Source of the DNA: Pseudofrankia asymbiotica | GTDB lineage: Bacteria > Actinomycetota > Actinomycetes > Frankiales > Frankiaceae | Assembly: GCF_001983105.1 (NCBI RefSeq) | Contig: NZ_MOMC01000068.1 | Coordinates: forward strand, 29,631 to 35,338 | Direction of reading: 5' to 3' | DNA: 5,708 bases | Shown here: positions 1-3,821 of the stretch, one piece after another | Position numbering within the stretch: the stretch's first letter is position 1 | Layout of the letters: every line of letters begins with the position of its first letter | The notes under the pieces: model-generated | What the model saw: the letters and a program-made list of their open reading frames with translations, nothing else | Told to the model about the DNA's origin: nothing | Databases searched by the model: none | Translations under genes and position numbers: made by a program

Positions 1-812
1 AGGCCGGCGGTGGCCAGCTCCCGCAGGGCCTCGGCGGTCTCCCAGCAGATAAGCGCCTGGTAGCCGCCGCCCGAACCGTCCCGCAGCACGGGCAGCACGG
101 TGCCCAGCACGTTCATGGCGGCCGTCTTGCGCTCGTCGTTGGCGCGGTTCTCCCAGTCCTTGCGCACCTGCTCGGCGCGTGCCGCGCTGACCGCCGCGCC
201 GGCCTTCGCCCGGAAGCCGTCGCGCAGCTGGAAGCCGGCCCGGACCGTGCCCTCGTCCAGGACGAGCTCCGCCGACAGGCGCAGGCCGAGCTGGGCCAGG
301 TTGGCGCGCAGCGTGGCGGCGCTCCCGACCGGGGGACGGTCCGGGAGCTTCCAGCCCGGCGTGACCAGCCGCAGCTTGTGCCGGCCGAGCGCCACGACGA
401 CCGCCCCGCGGTCGGCCACGCCCCGCAGGCTGGCGGCGAGCGCGTCGACCATGGCCTCAGTGACGCACGGCCCGCCGGCGGCGAGTCCGGTGAGCAGGGC
501 GTCGACCTTGCCCGCCGCCTCGGCGCGGACGGTCTCGCGCTGGCCGCGGAAATGCTCGGGGGTCAGCTGACCCGCCTTCTCCAGCGCGGAGTGCGCGGCC
601 AGCAGCGCCGTCGAGGTGTTCGCGTAGGTGATCTTCTGCTTCAGCGCCCGCCAGAACTTGACGACCTCGGCGACCCGTGCGTCGAACGCCTCCGCGCCGC
701 GCAGGGCCGCGTCGTCCATCGCGTACCGCTCGCAGAGGTCCGCCGGGATCGTCTTGTCCTTGCGCGCCGGGTCGACGACGCGTTTCTGGTACGCGGTGGC
801 GTCGAAAGACAT
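1..812 (-). CDS. Unrecognised protein downstream of Hsp70 (3' part beyond window)
   Basis: An open frame with no stop runs from an ATG at 812-810 to the left edge, giving 270 complete residues of an incomplete protein that begins MSFDATAYQKRVVDPARK. The start is supported by a GAGAGGGGG purine-rich ribosome binding site 5 bases upstream. I do not recognise the family. Residues 1-90 look like charged amphipathic helices, with WRALKQK at 54-60 and LLAAHSALEK at 70-79. Residues 110-150 are helical and lead into a likely beta strand. Residues 165-200 contain LGLRLSAELV and GFQLRDGF, and 205-230 is a basic helix. There is no signal peptide, membrane segment, Walker A or J-domain HPD motif. It lies 139 bp behind hsp70 on the same strand and is probably cotranscribed. 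That makes a chaperone partner or client plausible, which is inference from position only. The coding frame is confident; the function is unknown. Confidence 0.85.
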   Translation of the reverse strand, partial: MSFDATAYQKRVVDPARKDKTIPADLCERYAMDDAALRGAEAFDARVAEVVKFWRALKQKITYANTSTALLAAHSALEKAGQLTPEHFRGQRETVRAEAAGKVDALLTGLAAGGPCVTEAMVDALAASLRGVADRGAVVVALGRHKLRLVTPGWKLPDRPPVGSAATLRANLAQLGLRLSAELVLDEGTVRAGFQLRDGFRAKAGAAVSAARAEQVRKDWENRANDERKTAAMNVLGTVLPVLRDGSGGGYQALICWETAEALRELATAG

Positions 813-951
813 GGGATCCCCCTCTCGTCAGGGCCGCGACTGGACCCGGCGGGGGCACGTGGCCACCCACCGGTGATGACGGACTTCGTTCGCCGGCATG
901 GGTCGCGCCGGGAAGGCTCTGGTTCCGGGAAGGCTTCGTGCTGGGCAGGCT
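813..951. other. Gap between hsp70 and the downstream gene
   Basis: This 139-bp spacer holds the direct repeats after the hsp70 stop, short palindromes such as CACCGGTG (868-875), and the ribosome binding site of the next gene. I see no terminator with a T-run and no clear promoter, so read-through from hsp70 is likely. Confidence 0.5.
908..951. repeat. Three degenerate 16-17 bp direct repeats just after hsp70
   Basis: CCGGGAAGGCT occurs at 908-918 and 925-935, with a 9/11 copy (CTGGGCAGGCT) at 941-951. On the minus strand the array begins immediately after the hsp70 TAG. The units are not inverted, so they do not form a terminator hairpin. Confidence 0.55.
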
Positions 952-2568
952 CTAGTTGCTGACGAGAAGGCGGCCGACCTGCGCGGCCTCGTTCTTTACC
1001 TCCTCCTCGCTGAGCCCCTCGATCTGCAGCACCATGCGCAGCTCCTTGCCGGTGCTCAGCTCGACGGCGAGGACGGCGAGCCGGCCCGTCGGGTCCATGT
1101 CGAATGTCACGTCGATCGGCGACGAACGCGGCAGCGGCGGCAGCTTGTCGATGAGGCCCTTCGCGATCTGCGCGTTGTCCTCGAGATTCGGGGAGGGGCG
1201 GTCGCCCTTCTGCTCCCAGATCTCGACCTCGATTCCCGTCTGGTTGTCCTCGACCGTGTAGTACTGCTCGGTCCTCGACGCGGCGAGCTCGGTGTTCGCG
1301 TCGAGAATATGGCTGACCATGAGGCGCTTCTTCGCCGGGTCGTTCCCGTCGATGACCTTGACGCCGAACGCGCGCGGGGTCGTGACCGCGACCCGCTTCT
1401 TGGCGAGCTCCTGGACTTCCTCCACGGGAATACCGAGTCCGTCCGCGATACCTCGGATCTTCGCCATCGAGACCTTGTCCAGGTCACCATCCGCCGCGTC
1501 CGGCAAGGCGATCTTGATGGACTCGATCAGCGCGAACCGCGCCGCGCCCTTCGCGACCGCCAGGTCCGGGTCGTGCACCCGCGGCGCGAACCCGAAGCGG
1601 TCAGCGAGCGCCTTGGGGACCGCCGGCATCCGCGTCGACCCGCCGACGAGCAGCACCTCGTCGAAGGAGGTGACACCCTTCTCGCGTGCCGTGTCGAGCG
1701 TGCGCTGTGTGATCGTCAGCGTGCGCTCGAGCAGGTCCGACGTGATCTGCTCGAACGTCTCCCGGGTCACCTCGACCTTCGAGGTGTCGCCCGAGAACCG
1801 CATGTTGTGGCGGCGGGTCTGTGCGCTGGACAGCTCACGCTTCAGGTCCTCGGCGGCCAGCCGCAGCCCCTGGAGGAACTCCTCGCTGTTGTCCGCCTCG
1901 GACTCCGGGTGCTCGGCGAGGAACGCCTCGAGCAGGTGCTGGGCCAGCCGCTCGTCCCAGTCCGCGCCGCCGAGGTGGTGGTCGCCGTCGGTGCAGACGA
2001 CCCGGATGTCGTTCTCCGAGATGCGGATGACCGTCATGTCGAACGTGCCGCCCCCGAGGTCGTAGACGAGCACCGTGCTGTCGCCGCCGCCGGAGACCAC
2101 CTCGTAGTGCAGCGCCGCCGCGACCGGCTCCGGGACCACGTTGAGCACGTTGAGCCCGGCGATCGTGCCGGCGTTCTTCGTCGCCTCCCGCTCGGCGATC
2201 CCGAAGTAGGCCGGCACCGTGATGACGACGTCCTTGGCCTCCTCACCGGTGAACTCGGCGGCGGCCTGCGCGAGCTCGCGCAGGATCAGCGCCGAGATCT
2301 TCGGCGGGCTGTAGGAGACACCGTGGAACTCGAGCTCGACGTCCTGGCCCATCTGTCGCTTGATGAGCGCGACCACCAGGTCGGGCTCGTCGGCGGCCGT
2401 TCGCTTGGCGGTCTTGCCGACGATGACGTTCTCCGGCGTCTCCAGGTAGACCACCGACGGGGTCGTGTCGTCGCCGTCCCGGTTCTTCGCGATCGCCGGG
2501 CGCCCCGTGTCGTCGATGTAGGCGACACAGGAGTAGGTAGTACCGAGATCGATACCCAGAGTGGTCAT
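952..2568 (-). CDS. Hsp70/DnaK-family chaperone, short non-canonical form without lid
   Basis: A 538-residue ATP-dependent chaperone, presumably cytosolic because no signal peptide is visible. All three Hsp70 signatures are present: IDLGTTYS (6-13), VYDLGGGTFDMTVI (168-181) and VLLVGGSTRMPAVPK (305-319). Catalytic equivalents seen by eye are D7, K70, E147 (in VPEP), T175 and D177. The loop after K70 is short, as in Gram-positive DnaK. The nucleotide-binding domain ends near 345. About 45 mostly helical residues (346-390) follow, and KRVAV stands where DnaK has VLLLD. The beta substrate-binding domain spans about 396-515 and includes VEDNQ (439-443) and DVTFDMDPTGRL (486-497). The protein stops after LSEEEV, so the helical lid of roughly 100 residues is absent; typical DnaK is 610-640 residues. 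The ATG sits directly before the first signature, behind GAGG. An upstream in-frame GTG at 2610 has no ribosome site. It is a DnaK paralogue, so I give no symbol. Confidence 0.96.
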   Translation of the reverse strand: MTTLGIDLGTTYSCVAYIDDTGRPAIAKNRDGDDTTPSVVYLETPENVIVGKTAKRTAADEPDLVVALIKRQMGQDVELEFHGVSYSPPKISALILRELAQAAAEFTGEEAKDVVITVPAYFGIAEREATKNAGTIAGLNVLNVVPEPVAAALHYEVVSGGGDSTVLVYDLGGGTFDMTVIRISENDIRVVCTDGDHHLGGADWDERLAQHLLEAFLAEHPESEADNSEEFLQGLRLAAEDLKRELSSAQTRRHNMRFSGDTSKVEVTRETFEQITSDLLERTLTITQRTLDTAREKGVTSFDEVLLVGGSTRMPAVPKALADRFGFAPRVHDPDLAVAKGAARFALIESIKIALPDAADGDLDKVSMAKIRGIADGLGIPVEEVQELAKKRVAVTTPRAFGVKVIDGNDPAKKRLMVSHILDANTELAASRTEQYYTVEDNQTGIEVEIWEQKGDRPSPNLEDNAQIAKGLIDKLPPLPRSSPIDVTFDMDPTGRLAVLAVELSTGKELRMVLQIEGLSEEEVKNEAAQVGRLLVSN

Positions 2569-2594
2569 GATTCCTCGCAGTGATGGAGCCGGAC

Positions 2595-2625
2595 GCGCGG
2601 ATGACGTCACCGCTGGGATCCGCGC
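2595..2625. repeat. Inverted repeat in the grpE-hsp70 gap
   Basis: GCGCGGAT (2595-2602) pairs with ATCCGCGC (2618-2625) around a 15-base loop that contains most of an 8-bp TGACGTCA palindrome (2602-2609). It lies 27 bp before the hsp70 ATG on the minus strand. It could be an intercistronic mRNA stem or a binding site. No T-run follows, so it is not a clear terminator. Confidence 0.4.
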
Positions 2626-2657
2626 CGCGCCTGGCGACGAGGCGGGGCTCCGCGCGA

Positions 2658-2682
2658 TGCCGGTTTGCGTGAGTGCCGGTTT
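2658..2682. repeat. Direct repeat at the end of grpE
   Basis: TGCCGGTTT occurs at 2658-2666 and again at 2674-2682, a 16-bp period. On the minus strand the first copy (AAACCGGCA) begins inside the TGA stop codon of grpE. Confidence 0.5.
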
Positions 2683-3419
2683 CAGGGCACGTCGGTCGCG
2701 GGCGTACCGGCGGACGGGCCGTCCGCGGTGGCCGCGCTCGACGGTGTGCGCAGTCGGTAGACCTTCACCTTCGCCGGCCGACGCGGCCGGTCACGGTCAC
2801 GGTCGACAAAGCCCGGTTCGACGACGGCGACGATGGTGTTGTGCGCCGCCGGTTCGTCGGTCGGTTCCGAACCGGCGAGGACGTGCAGGCTCTTTTGGAA
2901 GGTCTCGCCGGGCGCGGGGCGCAGCGCGTCCAGGCCGCAGCGCTCCAGCGCCAGCTCCGCGTCGTCGGCGAAGCTCGCCAGCAGCTCCGCCAGCCGGGCC
3001 TCACCGAGGGCGGCAAGCCGCAGCGCCTCGCCAGCCAGGCCGTCGAACAGCCGAATCAGGTCGGTGGCCACCGGGTCGAGAATGGTCCGCCGAATTCCCG
3101 CACGGTGCTCGACGCGTTCCTCGTGCAGCCGGTCAATGACGGATTCCCGGTGTGCCGAGCGGTCCTGGAAGCCGGTGACCGCCGCCTCGATCGCCGCCAG
3201 CCGGGCCGTCACCTCGGCCCAGGCCACGGAATCCGGCTCTGGTGCTGGAAGCGGTTCCCGCCGAAATTCAGCGGGGTCACCATCGCCATGCGGAATCCAG
3301 CTGGAGGGCGGCACGCGAGCGGCGTCGCGGGACCCGTCGTCGGCCCCGTGGTCCGACGGAACGGCCTCGTCCAGATTCTCCGCCGGGAGAACCGGCTCGT
3401 CCAAGTCAGGTCGCCTCAT
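2682..3419 (-). CDS. grpE: GrpE-family nucleotide exchange factor
   Basis: A 245-residue GrpE-like protein, expected to release ADP from the neighbouring Hsp70. Residues 1-62 are acidic, rich in proline and probably disordered. Residues 65-112 form a charged coiled-coil-like helix, and LDPVATDLIRLFDGL (114-128) matches the start of the GrpE four-helix region. ALERCGLDALRPAPGETF (157-174) corresponds to the helix-to-beta junction (ALEKFGVE...P in classic GrpE). LHVLAG (178-183), the GF turn (203-204) and RPAKVKV (214-220) form the beta wing. The PROSITE-type signature is only partly kept: Q175 and V180 replace the usual D/N and A. A Ser/Thr/Ala/Pro-rich tail follows 223. The ATG has AGGAAAG seven bases upstream. 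It is the first gene of the chaperone unit, 113 bp before hsp70, which reverses the common dnaK-grpE order. Residues 120-160 contain AGEAL and LGEARLAELL helices. The family call is firm; pairing with this particular Hsp70 is inferred from adjacency. Confidence 0.92.
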   Translation of the reverse strand: MRRPDLDEPVLPAENLDEAVPSDHGADDGSRDAARVPPSSWIPHGDGDPAEFRREPLPAPEPDSVAWAEVTARLAAIEAAVTGFQDRSAHRESVIDRLHEERVEHRAGIRRTILDPVATDLIRLFDGLAGEALRLAALGEARLAELLASFADDAELALERCGLDALRPAPGETFQKSLHVLAGSEPTDEPAAHNTIVAVVEPGFVDRDRDRPRRPAKVKVYRLRTPSSAATADGPSAGTPATDVP

Positions 3420-3483
3420 GCCCGCCCTTTCCTAGGACGAGGACGCAAACACACAGTAGCCAAGGCCGCGCAAAAAAACTTCA

Positions 3484-3489
3484 AGTCAA
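3484..3489 (-). promoter_or_regulatory. Possible -35 element (TTGACT) for the grpE-hsp70 unit
   Basis: Read on the minus strand, TTGACT is close to the consensus -35 and is followed by a T7 tract. No convincing -10 occurs 16-19 bp downstream; the nearest candidate, TACTGT (3458-3453), is 25 bp away. The promoter call is therefore weak. Confidence 0.25.
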
Positions 3490-3496
3490 CCCCCCG

Positions 3497-3514
3497 GTTT
3501 GGTTGCAACCTAAC
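3497..3514. promoter_or_regulatory. Operator-like palindrome upstream of grpE
   Basis: GGTTGCAACC (3501-3510) is a perfect 10-bp palindrome. With one mismatched pair it extends to GTT...AAC, giving an 18-bp dyad. It lies 77-95 bp before the grpE start and directly upstream of TTGACT on the minus strand (3489-3484). That position suits a transcription factor site, but I cannot name the factor. Confidence 0.4.
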
Positions 3515-3625
3515 GGTCGCCACGAACCTACGCAAGGGCCCATGAGAAGTACCGCGGCGAGGTCATCCGCCGCGCCCCGGCACCGACACCACAGGCGCAC
3601 GGGAGCCGCCATCCGTCGGTCCGCG

Positions 3626-3659
3626 TCGCGCCAGCCACCCCCCGTGGTGGCTGGCGCGA
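3626..3659. repeat. Perfect inverted repeat, 14-bp arms with 6-base loop
   Basis: TCGCGCCAGCCACC (3626-3639) is exactly complementary to GGTGGCTGGCGCGA (3646-3659) around the loop CCCCGT. A G-U pair could extend it by one. No T-run follows on either strand. It lies about 206 bp from the grpE start and 162 bp from the TTG start, between divergent genes, so it is not an ordinary terminator for either. It could act as a leader-RNA structure, an operator or a mobile-repeat remnant. Confidence 0.85.
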
Positions 3660-3714
3660 TCACGCATCCAGCAACTTACTACTCATTCCGAGTTTGTACC
3701 TCAAGGGATCAAAG

Positions 3715-3723
3715 TTGTCCACA
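3715..3723 (+). promoter_or_regulatory. DnaA-box-like 9-mer TTGTCCACA
   Basis: This exactly matches the actinobacterial DnaA box form and overlaps the proposed -35. I saw no second box nearby, so this is not an origin. A single box in a promoter could mean DnaA control of the gene, or chance. Confidence 0.35.
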
Positions 3724-3746
3724 TGTAATCCACTGTCAGGTATAAA
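3715..3746 (+). promoter_or_regulatory. Candidate promoter for the plus-strand gene
   Basis: TATAAA (3741-3746, within TATAAAAAT) is the best -10-like box in the region. TTGTCC (3715-3720) could serve as the -35, but the spacer is 20 bp, longer than the usual 17-18. A start site near 3753 would leave a leader of about 70 bases before the TTG. The low GC content of the island supports promoter function. The exact boxes are uncertain. Confidence 0.4.
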
Positions 3747-3806
3747 AATCTGTCAACGCGGATCGGGACCGAAGAGACTAAGGTCGGCATCGACCCCCGG
3801 AAGCGC

Positions 3807-3814
3807 GAGGAGGT
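3807..3814 (+). promoter_or_regulatory. Ribosome binding site fixing the TTG start
   Basis: GAGGAGGT is fully complementary to the anti-Shine-Dalgarno end of 16S rRNA and sits seven bases before TTG at 3822. It is the main reason for choosing this rare start codon over the later in-frame TTG at 3831 or the GTG codons in the 3870s. Confidence 0.8.
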
Positions 3815-3821
3815 ATCGGCC

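Larger units (their letters stand above)
3420..3821. other. Divergent intergenic region, 402 bp
   Basis: No credible gene lies here. It carries the 5' flanks of both units. Reading left to right it holds the grpE ribosome site, an A7 tract (3472-3478), an AGTCAA block that reads TTGACT on the minus strand, a palindrome (3497-3514), a GC-rich stretch with a perfect hairpin (3626-3659), and a promoter-like island (about 3661-3760) that I count at 44% GC against a much more GC-rich background. No CIRCE element (TTAGCACTC-N9-GAGTGCTAA) and no good HspR/HAIR site was found. Confidence 0.75.

Noticed and set aside
898..2583. A 561-residue open frame on the plus strand covering hsp70
   Set aside because: It lies exactly opposite the well-supported Hsp70 gene and is very rich in Arg, Leu, Asp and Val in a pattern typical of an antisense reading of GC-rich codons. 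Long antisense frames opposite hsp70 genes are a known artefact of codon use.
2673..3545. A 290-residue plus-strand frame opposite grpE
   Set aside because: It is antisense to a gene with clear GrpE motifs, has Arg/Gly/Gln-rich shadow composition, and shows no motif of its own.
3481..3663. A 60-residue minus-strand frame (GTG start) upstream of grpE
   Set aside because: No good ribosome site, and it spans the hairpin and the operator-like dyad. There is no recognisable motif.
3689..3705. A possible HspR/HAIR site (CGAG ... CTCAAG)
   Set aside because: Only the right half matches. The gap between GAG and CTC is 7 instead of 9, and the left half lacks the CTT.
3542..3745. A possible 67-residue plus-strand peptide in the intergenic region
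   Set aside because: The ribosome site is weak (CAAGGGCCC), the composition is Arg/Ala/Pro-rich, and it reads through the perfect hairpin and the promoter-like island, so coding is unlikely.
3420..3821. Origin of replication, suggested by the DnaA box and AT-rich island
   Set aside because: Only one DnaA box was found, and there are no dnaA, dnaN, parA or rep genes in the window.
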